A stretch of 64,000 bases of DNA from Rhyzopertha dominica. Lineage: Eukaryota; Arthropoda; Insecta; Coleoptera; Bostrichidae. Position numbers and translations under genes: made by a program. Within the stretch, counting starts at the first letter, position 1. Every line of letters starts with the position of its first letter. The DNA is taken from positions 9,300,001 to 9,364,000 of the forward strand of contig QCXZ01000053.1 of assembly GCA_025024175.1 (NCBI GenBank). Reading direction: 5' to 3'. The notes under the pieces are model-generated. The model made no database searches. It saw nothing but the letters and a program-made list of their open reading frames with translations, and was not told where the DNA came from. Below are positions 22,526 to 49,252 of the stretch, in pieces.

Positions 22526-22723
22526 ACCTCAAAATTTGCCTGACACAAGTTCAAACAAAATTTTGAAAGTAAATAAATAAATCACCAAGGAAGCGAGATG
22601 TCATAGAAACAACGTGCCAACCTGATAGAAAAGAACCTAACGACGAAAAAGGAACTACCTACCACTAGATATACACGAACTACTTCATAAAAGATAACTA
22701 CAAAATAGCCTTCCAAATGTCAT

Positions 22724-23535
22724 CTAACTCATAATTTCCACAATCCGTATTAAAATTGTTAGTATTTCTATAGCTTCTTTTATTAGACGTTTGGGATAGT
22801 ATTTTTCTCTATGTAAAATTTTTGTTTTATCAAAGTCAATCATGTGTTGCAGCTTAGTAGCACGTATGTGTCCTTTCAAACGCGTACCTACTTTTCTTTT
22901 AGTTTGACCTATGTAACACTTGCCGCAAGAACAAGTAATTTTGTAAACCCCTTCAATCTCTAAATGAACTTTGTCTTTAGTAGAATTTAATATTTTATCT
23001 AAATTATTATATGTGCTATCAGCAACTAAAATATCGTGTTTTCTAAGCATCCTCTTTAATTTTTCCGAAAGGCCTTGTACTTTAGGCAAACTCAACTTCA
23101 ATTTACTTTGTCCTGGCTGAGAATTTACTTCATTTGGATGAGCACTTTTATTAAAAACTGACCAAATTGCTATAACCATTTCTCACTAGCATTGATTTAA
23201 GATTATATATTTCTTTTTGTAAAGAACTTTCGTCTGATATATTTTGTGCTCTAACAAATAACGTTCTTATAAGACTATTCTTTTGCGAGGAAGGGTGGTG
23301 AGATGTGGCATGTAAATATATGTCTGTGTGTGTTGGTTTTCTGTAAACTTTGTGTCCTAACTGCCCAGTGTTTGTGATGTAAATTTGGACATCCAAGAAA
23401 GGTAAACTACCATTGCTTTCTAATTCCATAGTAAATTTTATGTCGGGATTTTGACTGTTCAAATGATTTAGATACCTACCCAACTCTTCTATACTGTGGG
23501 GCCAAATAACAAAAGTGTCATCTGCGTACCTATAC
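22724..23535 (-). pseudogene. PLE-2 reverse transcriptase end plus GIY-YIG endonuclease
   Basis: Minus-strand reading starts WYRYADDTFVIWPHS (catalytic YADD at about 23525), then LPFLDVQIYI, KPTHTDIYLHATSHHPSSQK and a linker. After a frameshift near 23150-23180 it continues to GVYKITCSCGKCYIGQTKRK and RLKGHIRA, the GIY-YIG nuclease with its CxxC. The RT fingers and palm upstream of YADD are missing because the insertion is 5'-truncated. The catalytic motifs that remain are well preserved, implying a recent insertion. Confidence 0.85.
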
Positions 23536-23617
23536 CAACGTCAGACTTATAATTTTTTGTCAGTGTTTTCAAGAGACAGCGATCTTTCCGAGAATATATT
23601 ATCTAATAATATTTTGC

Positions 23618-26236
23618 CATTTTATTTTGTGTTCTTTGGTTCCTTTATATCATTTAGAAAACCAAAATAACATCTATGCTGCCATATTGCCCAAATAAAG
23701 CCGCCAAAGACGCCAAAGAAAATAATTAAAACGTTGTTTGTTACATACACAAAATTAATAATTTATATCAAGGAAACAAAAAACCTACAATAAAATGAGA
23801 AAGTGCCTACTAGAAAAAGTTCCGCTACTAAACTACAAAATAGACATTAATTCATTTCAGAATAAACAGAACATACTTTAAAACTAAAAATGCTACATCT
23901 CAGTAAACAGTAACTAACTACTTTCATTGTAAAATAATAAAATCTTAACGGTGTTCTTACAGGCAGTACCATTCTATTTTAAACTACCTGAACAAATGCT
24001 GAACACATTATGTATAAGTTTAAATCGAACATACAACAGTTTTTCATTAATGGTTTTATTGCCGTTTAAATGAATACACTCTTTTCTGACAGAAACACAA
24101 AATTTCCCATAAAAATGCGATCATGAGTTGGCAGCGCTGATCTAGCGATATTAGGGAATTATAGAAAATCTGTGACAGGATAATTTAACAAACGAATAAG
24201 TTCGTGTAACACTAAAATTGTCCAAAAAATGGTATAATATTGACCACTGACGTTATTGGTACTGATATTTTAGTTTAGTACTGTGTAGTGAAACATAAAA
24301 TTAAAAAGCATTTAAATGATCTGTGGAAGGGTAAAAGCGCGTTACAATAGAATAGTCTCTTTGTACAGGACCCACTTATCCAGTCTTTTTAGTATTACGA
24401 AAAATAAACATATTTTCTTATTTTTGTCGTATCTATTTGTAAAAAAAATTGATAAAAACAATTCTTTTAGTGCGCTTTAGCGTTGCAAATCTGCTTTGAT
24501 TTAATGTGAGTCACTACATTGTGTATATTGGTATTCACTTTGTCTAAACATACCTTCAGTAGCCGCATATTCTTTCCATTTATACAATAAATTCATATAT
24601 ATTTTTTGGAACAACTCGATTTGTTTATTCTTTCCAGAAAGGAAGTCGCTCTGTAGACATGCAATTTTGGAAGCTAAAAAGCGGGAAGCAAACCGAAACG
24701 CACATGTATATACTTATATCTTTTTTTCATTGCCAAGCTTTCGTCTTCTAAAATAAATTTACAGTGGAGTAAACATATCATAACAATACTAGGTTTTACG
24801 TAAATCTTACCGAAAGTGAGATTAATTTAAAGAAGTTTTACGTTGTGAGTTATTTTTCCAATATACCATATAATTTCTTCGTCTTCCTGTGTCTTAGTAG
24901 TTCGATTAATTAATAAGAAATAGATAATTAATCGTAGAATTTTGAAATACAGCTTCAAATTGTACGTTTAAATTCAACACAACAGGAAAAACGGAAATAT
25001 AGAGTGTCAATAAGTCAGCGTCAAAAATCACAGCCTTCCATCACAGCAACATTTTCTAGTTTTTATGTAGTTAATTATTCAACATCCTTTCCGAAAGTAT
25101 GTGTAAATATTACTAAGTTTTTGTGTGTCTGACTTTTTATTAATAGTATTTGTATATTTGTTAATTTGATACATTTCCAAAATTAATCTCTTTTTGTAAT
25201 TTTTTCTTTTCCCAAAATTTTAATTTCTTGCCAATTGATCGAATGTTGGTTTTGAATTGCTGCTATATACATACAATAATTTCGAGATGTGTCACATTAA
25301 GAGCATTGAAGTATGATGCCAATGCGTTACTTCAAATACATAAAATAATACAGATATTTTGGCAGACTCATACAAAATAATGTAAGAACTTTCTGCTTCC
25401 TTAGTATCGCCCTTCTTATAGATTATTGAAGCTTTAAAATAAACGTATATAAGATAGAAACCTAGCACTTAAAACATCTTTGTCTAAACTATTAAGAAAA
25501 ATTGATTTTAACGCAATTAAATATACCAATGATAAGTCTTGTTCGGTGTTTGTGTTACTTTAGTGGGGATTGATTTCAAAAATGAAAATACTTTAACTTC
25601 TTCATGTCAACGCGACTTTTGGCCTTTACAGGCGTTAAATTTGATTATTTTTAATATTATGAGAATCTTTGGTGTAAGCCTGTTTGGTCGGCAATTTAGT
25701 AAAGAACGTTGACTTCTCTAAGAAAAAGTATAGAATCTATATATCTAACTGGTAACGAACAAAACCTTCAGTGATAACAAAACGATCTTACACCAAAATT
25801 ATATAAATTGGAACCATAACTCTAACATTCATTGTTTAAATATTGAAATGTGCGGGTTTTTATTTTCAAGACAAATATTAAGAATCATATATTTCCCAGT
25901 TTGCAATGAGATTTGCGTTCGCATAACACGGTACCAGCCGTTCAAAGAAACTGCTGAACATTGCCTGTGGTTGCGGACGGATCTATAATGCACATCTAAA
26001 TATGCAGTTATTTATTAGCTTAATAAATCATCAGGTAGAACGTTGACCTAATTGCTCGGTTTTCTATATTTGAGGAAGCTAATCTACCGCTTCCTAGCGG
26101 TGGAAGGCGCAATGTCGTTTATGTAACGAATTGGTTACCGCCATCTACCGTTACCCAAATCGTAAACCAAAGCTAGCCGTTTTTTCAACTAAGTCTTTGG
26201 GTGTACATATTTCAGTATATTCGCACGTACCTAATT
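23618..26236. other. Non-coding stretch
   Basis: No gene, terminal repeat or RNA feature recognised. The sequence is AT-rich with many short A/T runs. Confidence 0.5.
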
Positions 26237-27445
26237 GGGTATTTGCCATGTATTTATATTTTATAAAATTGCATATTAATAGGTAGCATCTTATCCACAA
26301 AACAGCTGTGACAGCTTATAAATTGAAAAAATGGATAGTAAGGTGTATTTTTAATATTAAAAATGTGAATATTTAAAGGGACCTCCAAAACGTGAACATA
26401 TTGGTCGTGACGTCAGATGTCTTGTAAATGGCCGCTTGTTTACATCTGGGGTCAGCGCGTCATGCGTCAGCCTCAGCCCGTCAATTTATCAGTTTGTTGT
26501 TTGCGTTCATTTTGTGACAAGCGAATTAAAATACGCCAAGAAACAGTGAAATACTTATGAGTTATGACTTCTGAAGGCATGTTCATTTTTATGGAATTTG
26601 TGTACAGCGAGCGGTTCAACGCGGCGGAGAAGTGAGCTTTTTATCAAATTAACGTAGCATTGATAATTTGATCGCAGTGGGTTGTTGGAAACATACTATT
26701 TGTAAACATAAAATTGTAAGAATCAAAAATGTACCCTAAACTTGACATTTATTTTAGAGGTCAGAATAAATATAAATTGCCATTTATTTTCGGGGCTCTT
26801 GCGGCTCGTTTCCGGTCTGGCTGATAGTCGAATATATGGGAGACAACGTCGTTCTTTATTATAACATTTCCCTGTATCAACTTAAAACGCATATAGTTTT
26901 TCATATCCGCTTCAAGCTATAACAAAATGGAAACTGAATGGTAAACGCTTATAACCCCAAAAAGAATAATAAAACTTACAGTAAGAATTAAGATGATCTT
27001 CACAACAGAAAAACAAACTGCGTTTTCGGCATATCACGTTTGGGGGCCTTAAACAACTTTTTCATACGTTGATAATCTCGAAACGGTTACAAAAATTTTG
27101 TTAGCAGTACTAACTAAGTACAACACTGTTTGTTTTCCATACATAATAGATGCTTATAAAAATACACAAATCACTTTTTGGTGCCACCTCTCACACCTTC
27201 TTTTCAATAAACACCACATAAAAGCTTTTCCAATACAAGCCTGATACTACAACATTAAACAGCACGCTCCTCGGTAATGTTTACATGACACTTGACGTCA
27301 CGGGTTGAATAACCTTGGATAGAAGCTTTTTGGCGGTGGCTCCTAAGATTCGAATTTCAGACCTGAAATTCTCACCTACAAATATTTTTTTTGTTTTTTT
27401 TTTTAATATGGCGTACGATGTATATGCACTTAAAGATTCATTTTA
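26237..27445 (-). repeat. 1.2-kb THAP-coding repeat, copy 1
   Basis: This block is the diverged reverse complement of 45095-46207. On the minus strand it carries a THAP-like zinc-finger region: MENKQCC near 27140, then RDYQRMKKLFKAPKRDMPK and a CCEDH-like block. After an intron-like gap (GTAAGT...TAG) follows a LE(A/E)DMKNYMRFKLI segment and PDRKRAA. Stops break the frame. A CRE-like TGACGTCA word (26408-26415) lies in the distal part. It is probably a decayed DNA transposon encoding a THAP protein; terminal repeats were not identified. Confidence 0.6.
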
Positions 27446-27787
27446 CGTAATTTTCAAAAAAGTGATAATACTCAATTATCCATGGCTGCTGTTCTTATAT
27501 AACATTATAGGGAGATATAAAGTGTAAAGACCCTGAGGCTTACCAAGATTAGGAACACATAAACAAGGTAAGTAGCTACCTGAACTGAGATTCTAAGAAA
27601 TGGTGCTTGCAGACGCAAAGGGTTTGTAAATATTCCGACAACCAATAGGGTGCCCTTCCAGTCCAAGCTTGAATTTCTCTGGACTGCGATAGGACCCTTC
27701 ATAGTGGGGATTTCTTTGGGTGTAGATGCAACCAATAGGAGAAATTTTTGAACAGGGTAGTGACAGCTATGACTAAGTTAGAAAAGT

Positions 27788-27795
27788 TATAAAAG
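27788..27795 (+). promoter_or_regulatory. TATA box of the HIPK paralog
   Basis: TATAAAAG lies about 78 bp before the start codon at 27866. A start site around 27815-27820 would leave a leader of about 50 nt. It is supported by position only. Confidence 0.5.
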
Positions 27796-27865
27796 GCTGT
27801 AGCTATCAATATTCGTTGATTTTGTTTAATGCACGTTAGTGTACTGTCAGCAGTGTCTTTCCAAA

Positions 27866-42006
<14,141 letters not shown>

Positions 42007-42224
42007 ATGTGCTAACCCGGTGAGTAAATCATATCCATTCACCATACATCTGGCGTACTTTTTTTGTGTTCAGTGACTATAAAGCTTCCGTTTCTTTTCA
42101 GTATCAGATCTAAAATGGTAGGACGGTTGGAAAAGGTAAATCCCACCCTCAGATCGTCTCGAATATACCCTGTCCCGTTTATTATGAGGGTATAAGAAGC
42201 GTTAATCTATGTTTGCTAAACATC

Positions 42225-43200
42225 TACGCAAAAAGTCTAAGTTATTAAAAACTGCATATTTCGCGTTACTGTATATTTCATTAAGATTTGCCCACTGAAC
42301 ACATACATGATCAACGATACATTGAAAGCGTCGGAATTCTTCTATCGCGACAAGAACATTGCAGGTTGAGGTTGAAGACTCCTGAAGAACACGAAACTGA
42401 AACGGGAATTAATTTCAAGTAGGCAAACATATACAATTAATGATTTCGACGATATCGGTCTGTTTAGAATTCCATCCTACTTATAAGACGCACAGTTTTA
42501 ATCGAAAAGAATTTATCGACGTGTTGTCAAAAATATTTAGTTGGCGTAATTTGTTAAAATATTTTACACATTCCATTAATACATGAACAAAAAGAATAAC
42601 ACCAGATGAAGCTTTCAACCATTCATTGGTCCATTTGACCGACTGTAGCCACTACAACAGCGTAAAAGCAAGCGTGCTAATGATGTAAATATTCCGAAGA
42701 GAATGCATCGTACCACCAATCTGCCCAGCCTAGTCTGAATTTATTAGGCAATTTCGTACCAAACTGGAGAGGTACAGCCACGTTTATGGTAAAAAACCTG
42801 CTCTCTAACAACGTACAGGTCAGAGACAACGTAGAGGATGTAACAACTTGGTTGCTGTGGCATGCAGTCAACCACTTCAGTATAATCATTATTTAAATGG
42901 AAACGCTAGTACCTTTAGTATTGACAACTTGCTCTCTAAGCAGAGGCAGGTCAAGAACATGCACGGTGGACCTGGTAACTTGGCTGCTGCAGACTGCAAT
43001 CAACACATTCGAGCGCAGTAGCCAAATTCCAACCACGCTTAAGGCAAATGATAGTATGTTTACTATCGACAGCATAATCTCCACAAAGCAAATGTGATAA
43101 CCCGGTGAGTAAATCATCTCCATCCACAATATTTCTTGTGTACTTTTTATGCTCAGTGATTTTATCAGCTATTTCTTTTCAGCATTGGNTTTACTATGGT
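42225..43200 (+). pseudogene. Decayed tandem copy of HIPK exons 6-7 and the following intron
   Basis: Sequence from about 41015 to 42130 is repeated here in degenerate form. The exon 6 copy starts at TTTGCCCACTGAACACATAC and keeps GAAAGCGTCGGAATTCTTCT. The exon 7 copy keeps all three C-terminal repeats (TFMVKNLLSNNVQVRD, TFSIDNLLSKQRQVK, MFTIDSIISTKQM). Both copies are followed by AACCCGGTGAGTAAATCAT and, about 80 bp on, TTTCTTTTCAG. Frameshifts, deletions and stops in the exon 6 copy show it cannot encode a kinase C-lobe. No other kinase exons are duplicated. Confidence 0.8.
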
Positions 43201-44423
43201 AGTAAAACACCGCCATTCCAGCCGCAACTTGCAACACCGTGTGAGCCTGGACAACAGCAATATGTTTCTGCTGACAGTCTGGAACCAACTATAAACCGAA
43301 CATTGTGCAGGTAAATGATTTATTCCTTAATCTTTGCTTCTATTACTTTAAGAAAACGCTTATGCCGTAATTAGGAACTTGCATAAAAAATTTTATTTTC
43401 TTAAAATATAGAGAGAAATTTGCAATTTCAGTGATGTTTTATTTATGATGATTGGGTGTTAAATAATTTCACAAACTGAAGTTAAACCAAAGGCAATTAA
43501 TACNGGCGCGCAAACGGCTGCGCGACACGGTGACGTCACGCTGCGGTAATGCACATATTACTATGCAACAGAGTGCGTATTTGCTACTGTCACGTACGTT
43601 ATGGTTTTAAAGAACGTAATAACGGTAATCAAAATTATTAAGCATCAATCACACCCTTTAGACGAATAACAAGGTACTTGAGGCTAGAAGTAGCAAATCC
43701 TGTTTTTTTTTAATAAACTGCAACATAAATGACAGACTGCACTAACGTCTACCGTGTACAGGCTTATTACGCTACTGCAAGCGGGCGACAAAGATGGGCG
43801 GAGCTTCCGTAACTGTTGGGTGACGCAATTTTGTATTCAGCCAATCACGGTACTTTCGAACTGGAGTTTAAAATCGCTGATTTCGTTCGAAAGATTTTAT
43901 TTTGTTATTCGTATAAAGATTAAAAAACAACTACTCTACTTCAAACTTGTAATATACCTATGCGTAATCAAACCAGAACATCATGTCTTTCAAGTACCCT
44001 TTGCGAAATAAAACGGTTGATTAAAACTTTATTTTTTGTGCAGATTTCATATAATGCCAAAGAAGTGAGCATATTTCAGTACTTATCATAACCTGTCATT
44101 AGAGTGAATACCAAGTTGTTTGGCAATAATACAGCGAGTAATTAAGAAACTAAGACTTTGTCACTTATAAAACGACAAAATAAAAGCAGTCTAAGATAAG
44201 AGCATTGTGGTATTCTATATACTCACTGTGCTTCTAATAATCTGAGCTAATCTGTTATCTCGTGGTTAATTCTGTTTTTTCTTTTAGCAACATTCTTAAT
44301 CGTACATCAACTAATCAGAAAGGAACCACGGTGGACGCGGTCTTCCAGAAGAAGCCTTTGCGCAGCCAGTCCGAGTGCATGTCCAACTTGCCACCAGGAG
44401 CATCGAACACCATTTTATTGTAA
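43183..44423 (+). pseudogene. Two orphan 3' exons with an open C-terminal frame
   Basis: Exon-like block 43183-43310 lies between TTTCTTTTCAG and GTAAATG and is open from phase 0, containing SKTPPFQPQLATPCEPGQQQ. Block 44288-44423 follows TTCTTTTAG. The join stays in frame and continues to NLPPGASNTILL and TAA at 44421-44423, giving 87 open codons across the splice. The upstream exon 7 copies end in a different phase after stops. So these are either 3'-UTR exons, the remains of an ancestral longer HIPK C-terminus, or part of an alternative isoform. One path would use the phase-0 AAC|GTAAGG donor inside exon 7 near 41554. Confidence 0.45.
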
Positions 44424-44486
44424 TATATATTATGTAATACAATACCAATTCGAAATTAAAATAATTTATTTTTTGAAGTTGGAGTC

Positions 44487-44492
44487 AATAAA
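44487..44492 (+). terminator. Poly(A) signal
   Basis: AATAAA lies 64 bp after the stop of the last exon-like block. It is the first canonical signal downstream of the HIPK locus end. Confidence 0.5.
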
Positions 44493-44867
44493 GGTAACGG
44501 TAACCGGGTACGCTTACCGTCAGCATACTATTATTTGAAGGATGTTTAACGCCACAATACATAACAAAATTATTCAGTTGCGTTGGTGATATCAGAGAAA
44601 ATAGACAAAAAAAATTGAAGCCTTTATAAATATAAGTGTTCTCGTCGAACGTAAGTATTAATGGAATAATTTATTTTATTTGTGTCCTATGCACAGCATA
44701 TACAATCTATTAAATGTTAAATATAACGCATTTATAATGTGAAGGGATTTTAGTTAAATACCCTTCCTGCTTAACATTACAATTTATTTTCATACCTTCT
44801 ACACTAGTTCTATTCTACATCAAAGTCTATGTGCTCAACTATTATTAATCAACTCTATCTATATATA

Positions 44868-45060
44868 CAGGGTTTCTAACATTTCGAACAATTTACAGTT
44901 CTATTTTACTTTCAAAGGCAAGAAATAACATTAATTATTAGTGTAGTAATAAAGGGATTACGAGTTACAATGACAAAGTATTAGATTTGTCTGTTACACT
45001 GCCCTATAGTGTATCGATAAATTGTCGAATTGCTTAACGAATGCAACTTCAGGAGAAAGT
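44868..45060 (+). repeat. Fragment related to repeat R1
   Basis: TACAGGGTTTC then CAATTTACAGTTCTATTTTACTTTCAAAG(G/A)CAAGAAATAA matches the segment at about 34425-34475 of R1 copy 2. Non-coding. Confidence 0.45.
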
Positions 45061-45094
45061 CACTAGCGCGTGTTTTGCATTAAACATTACTTAT

Positions 45095-46207
45095 AATGAA
45101 TCTTAACGTGAATGTATATCGTACGCCATGTTAAAAAAAACAATAAAAATATTTGTAGAAAAATTTCAGGTCTGAAATTCGAATCTTAGGAGTCACCGCC
45201 AAAACGCTTTTATCCAAGGTTATTCAACTCGTGACGTCAAGTATCATGTAAACATTACCGAGGAGTGTGCTGTTTAATGGTGTAGTATCAGTCTTGTATT
45301 GGAAAAACTCCTGTGTGGTGTTTATTGAAAAGACGGTGTAAGAAGTCGCACCAAAAATTGATTTGTGTAGTTTTACAAACGTCTATTACGTATGGAAAAC
45401 AAAACAAGTGTTGTTTTGTACATGGTTATAAAAGTACTTCAGTCAGTACAGCTAACAAAATTTTGTAACCGTTCCTCGAGATTATCAACGTATGAAAAAG
45501 TTGTTTAAGGCCCCTATACGTGATATGCCGAAATCGCAAAGTTTGTTTATCTGTTGTGAAGATAATCTTAATTCTTACTGTAAGTTTACCATTCAGTTTC
45601 CATTTTGTTACAGCTTGAAGAGGATATGAAAAATTATATGCGTTTTAAGTTGATAGAGGGAAATGTTATAATAAAGAACGACGTTGTTAGCCAGACCGGA
45701 AACGAGCCGCAAGAGCCCCGAAAATAAATGGCAATTTATATTTGTTCTGACCTCTAAAACAAATGTCAAATTTAGGGTACATTTTTATTCTTACATTTTT
45801 ATGTTTACAACAACTCACTGTGATCAAATTATCAATGTTACGTTAATTTGATAAAAAGTTCACTTATGCTGTTGCTTTTACGTTCCTCATCTCTGCCGCG
45901 TTAAACCGCTCGTAGCTGTACGCAAACGCAAACAACAAACTGATAAATTGACGGGCTGAGGCTGACGCATGACGCGTAACGCGCTGACCCCAGATGTAAA
46001 CAAGCGGCCATTTACAAGACACCTGGCCTCAGGGCCAATATATTCGCGTTTTGGCGGTCCCTTTAAATATTTACATTTTTAATATTACAAATACACCTTA
46101 CGATCCATTTTTTGGAATTTATAAGCTGTCAGCTGTTTTGAGGATTAGATGCTACCTATTAATATGCAATTTAATAAAATATAAATACATGGCAAATACC
46201 CAATTCA
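45095..46207 (+). repeat. 1.2-kb THAP-coding repeat, copy 2
   Basis: Inverted partner of 26237-27445, about 18 kb away. Plus-strand reading near 45410-45570 gives CCFVHGYKST, then VPRDYQRMKKLFKAPIRDMP and CCEDN, a THAP C2CH finger with the final His changed to Asn. A short intron-like gap (GTAAGTTT...TTACAG) follows, then LEEDMKNYMRFKLIEGNVI. Stops and the altered ligand show decay. The copy lacks two small segments present in copy 1. Confidence 0.6.
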
Positions 46208-48200
46208 GTTTATCGTCAGAAGTATAATATTACCTTATAATAACAACGTTTATTGTAATATAATAATTAAGAAACTGTGTACTACCGCACATTTATTTGT
46301 TTACTGTAAGCGTCCTTAAATTTCCCCAATCGAATGTTACAACAGCGAATTTAGCACAATTCAAACTGTGTTAAACTCAAAGACACTTAAAAGGTTAATG
46401 AAACTTGTGAAACAGTACTTAATTTAAAAAGTTGGCCGCTTAATCTCATCTTACATGTTTCACTTTGAATAATATAATAAAATAGAGAAAATAGTGTAAA
46501 AACTTTTTACACCTGTAAATTGCCGCCATCTATCAGTGCCATTTGCTTCTAGGTTACTATGATATCTGTAGTAGGTATTCAACATCATAATCAGGTAACT
46601 AGTCTAATGATTAATAAAAATATAGGTATAAATTAATTTCTATAATTTTTACTAGAACGGAGCTAGAATATCTACCATTTAGAAATACTTAATTGCGACG
46701 ACTGTCAACAACTCGCGCCTATGGATAACTCTAATTAATTATTTCTGCTTGGTCAAGCATAATAAATATTTGATGATTTGTTTTCTTAGTCGTTGTAATG
46801 TAGTTTTAGTGTTAGTAAACAGCGTTTAAAAAAAGTTTTTACACATATCTCATGTTTGAAATTTTTTTTACCGATTACTTCCAGGTTTTATGCTTTTGAA
46901 TATAGTGCTGCTTATCTCCAAAGTGTGCGAGTCTATGAATCTTTTTGTCTGTCAACGCTTCCAATTGGCTTAAAAATTAACTCCTTTGTTTTTCTGTAAA
47001 TTTTGTTGAACATTTTAAACTGCACTATTCGCCACAAGATCCTTATTTCATTTCTTTTTCCATATTTTTTTTTGGTTGCATTCACATATTCTTCACACCA
47101 AAATTCTGAAGTTTATTCTCCAGTTTTTAGAATTTCTTGTTCTATTTCTTGGTAATATTTTGAACATTTTTATTAAAGACATTAATAATTGAGTATTGTA
47201 AATATATTAATTTTGATTATAATTCATTTGGCATATTAAATAAAACGTCATTTTAATGGATAAACTATACATTAAAAAATATGCAATTGCCGTACGACTG
47301 GCAACACCGGATTCAAATGACGGCGTGTCTACTACAGAGAACACGCATAGGCCGACTGCGCATCCCAATTCAGCTAGGACACTGTAGTGGTCGCCATATT
47401 GTCCACATTTACCCTATTTTTAAGTGAAACTGTTGCGCAAGATGTCATTATTTAAAGTAAGCGCCAAAATTTTGACGTTCTCGTGGACAATATGGCAGTC
47501 CCCTTGTTTACTACATAGATATAGGTAAAAGGTAAACTTTTAATTCTTTGGTTTACTAGCATTCGCGCAGATCCATGAGCGTTCTCCCCACTCTAGTTCT
47601 CTGGTCTACTGGCGTCTAAACGGCTTGTCGTCTGCCATGCCTCATGCGTTACTTCTCAGTCTGTTTCGCTGTTGCTTTTGTTATCTGTGGCGTCTGTTTT
47701 TCTTCCCTGTAAAAATTTTATCTTTTATCTGTTTATTATTCTTATCCTGTTACCTTTGGTATCTCACTTTATTCTTCATCATCAGATGTAAGTTGCCATT
47801 ATTAATAGTTAACGTTGCTTTTTAATGACTTATAATTTTTGCAGATGAAAAATAAAAAATAATCCCAAGATGGATGATTGAGAGCATTCAACATTGGAAG
47901 AGGTCAAATGGAAAATATCAAGCGTGGCAATAACAACCTGAATCTGGGAATGAATGTGCAAATAGCTCGAATTAAGATACTAACTGGACCAGTGTTCAAA
48001 TAATGTGCCCAAATGATACATGACAAGATGAAAAGGTGGAAGATAGGGAGGATGCTCTAGTTTCCCTTAATTTTGCACAATTCAAATTACCACATTGATG
48101 TTCATTTTGTATTCACGTTTCCGATCCACATATCAAATGACTCCAGAAGCAGCAAGGTTTTTCCATCATAGCGCAATACGAATTATAAGTGAGAACACAC
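46208..48200. other. Non-coding stretch
   Basis: No gene recognised. It contains a 14-bp inverted repeat, GCCATATTGTCCAC (47392-47405) and its complement (47482-47495), surrounding a short ATG-led frame. Nothing else stands out. Confidence 0.5.
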
Positions 48201-48253
48201 GCCATGATATGTGAGCCGGCCAACTTGGTGGCATGAACCTCACAATCGTGGCA
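48201..48253 (-). repeat. Conserved 53-bp hairpin repeat, copy 2
   Basis: Reverse complement of 10261-10313 with one mismatch visible. The symmetrical ends and the inner GCCAACTTGGTGGC hairpin are kept. Flanking sequences do not match. Confidence 0.65.
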
Positions 48254-48254
48254 T

Positions 48255-49250
48255 TGAAGAAGACAACATTTTATAATAAACAACAATGTACTATGTTTCC
48301 AATAAGAAAGCGAGATGGACATTTCAAGAGCTACCAGTAATAGATACCAGCAGAAGACATCTTAAAAAACATGGAAATAAAACCTTTTATAATCACAGTG
48401 CTATATGGTAGATTTCTTTTTGATACCTTACTTGATTAAGTGAATTCATCAGGTGAATTTTAAATCATCCTGTTCTAGGATGACAGGGTTTTTCCTTATT
48501 TCACATATTTATAATGGTGGTGCCATGTGCACTCGTTAATTTTCTTCTCTAATATACTTCTTTCTTCACCCCATCATTTAATGTTGCAAGTTTTCTTTTG
48601 CTATTGTATTGGGTAGTGTTCAGTATTTCAGTTTTACAACTTTTTGTGGTTTCGTCAATGATTTTCTTGAATTTAAGTTTGGAAAAAATTTGTTGGCAAT
48701 GGTTGCTTTGCGACTGCATACTTAATTGTGTTTCTAGTATGTGGCTGACAATGAACAATTGCTTGTCTCTTGTGATTATCTTCAAGATGGGTTTATCTTC
48801 TTGGGTTTCTTTTTTACCTAGCATGATGCTTTGGTGAAAGGTTACCATAAACTGACATCAAAATTACACTGAGACCTTTATTTTAATGTGTTTGGTATTG
48901 CATTCAGTTTCTGCCGAGTGCTGATCTTAGTTCATAATCAATACTTTTGGCTTTGAACGCCCTAGTTCAAATGTGCGGTTATGTTAATTACTTAGCGCTT
49001 CTTGCAAACGTTATTGACTAGGGTTTTTCTGAAATAACGTGACAATAACAAAACAAATTAATGGCATAATAGTTGTTTTGTGAAGTGGTAAATATATTGG
49101 ACCACAGGGTGGTAGATGATGGGTAGATCAGTTCATATCTTGGTATTCTGTTCATTTGTAAGGGCCACACAAAGTAACTTTTACAATTGTTGATGTCTTC
49201 AGACTGCGATTATAGCCCGATTTAAAAATGAGATCGCATGTTAATGGTAT
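48255..49250. other. Stretch with one unassigned minus-strand frame
   Basis: A 99-codon minus-strand frame (48848-48549), rich in Lys, Ile and Thr and beginning MVTFHQSIML, was not recognised and has no splice or promoter support. Nothing else was seen. Confidence 0.3.
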
Positions 49251-49252
49251 TA

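Larger units (their letters stand above)
22388..23604 (-). mobile_element. PLE-2, 5'-truncated with inverted pseudo-LTRs and 13-bp target duplication
   Basis: A 13-bp direct repeat AATAATATTTTGC flanks the insertion (22375-22387 and 23605-23617). Inside it are 68-nt inverted arms (22423-22490 and 23537-23604). The left arm is preceded by a 35-nt tail (22388-22422). A single inverted pseudo-LTR plus a tail of about 35 nt is a known Penelope-like arrangement. The coding part begins abruptly at the RT catalytic region and runs to the GIY-YIG end. Confidence 0.85.

Noticed and set aside
27505..27735. 76-codon minus-strand frame with a hydrophobic tail upstream of the kinase promoter
   Set aside because: No family resemblance, no splice support and adjacent to the TATA region; treated as chance.
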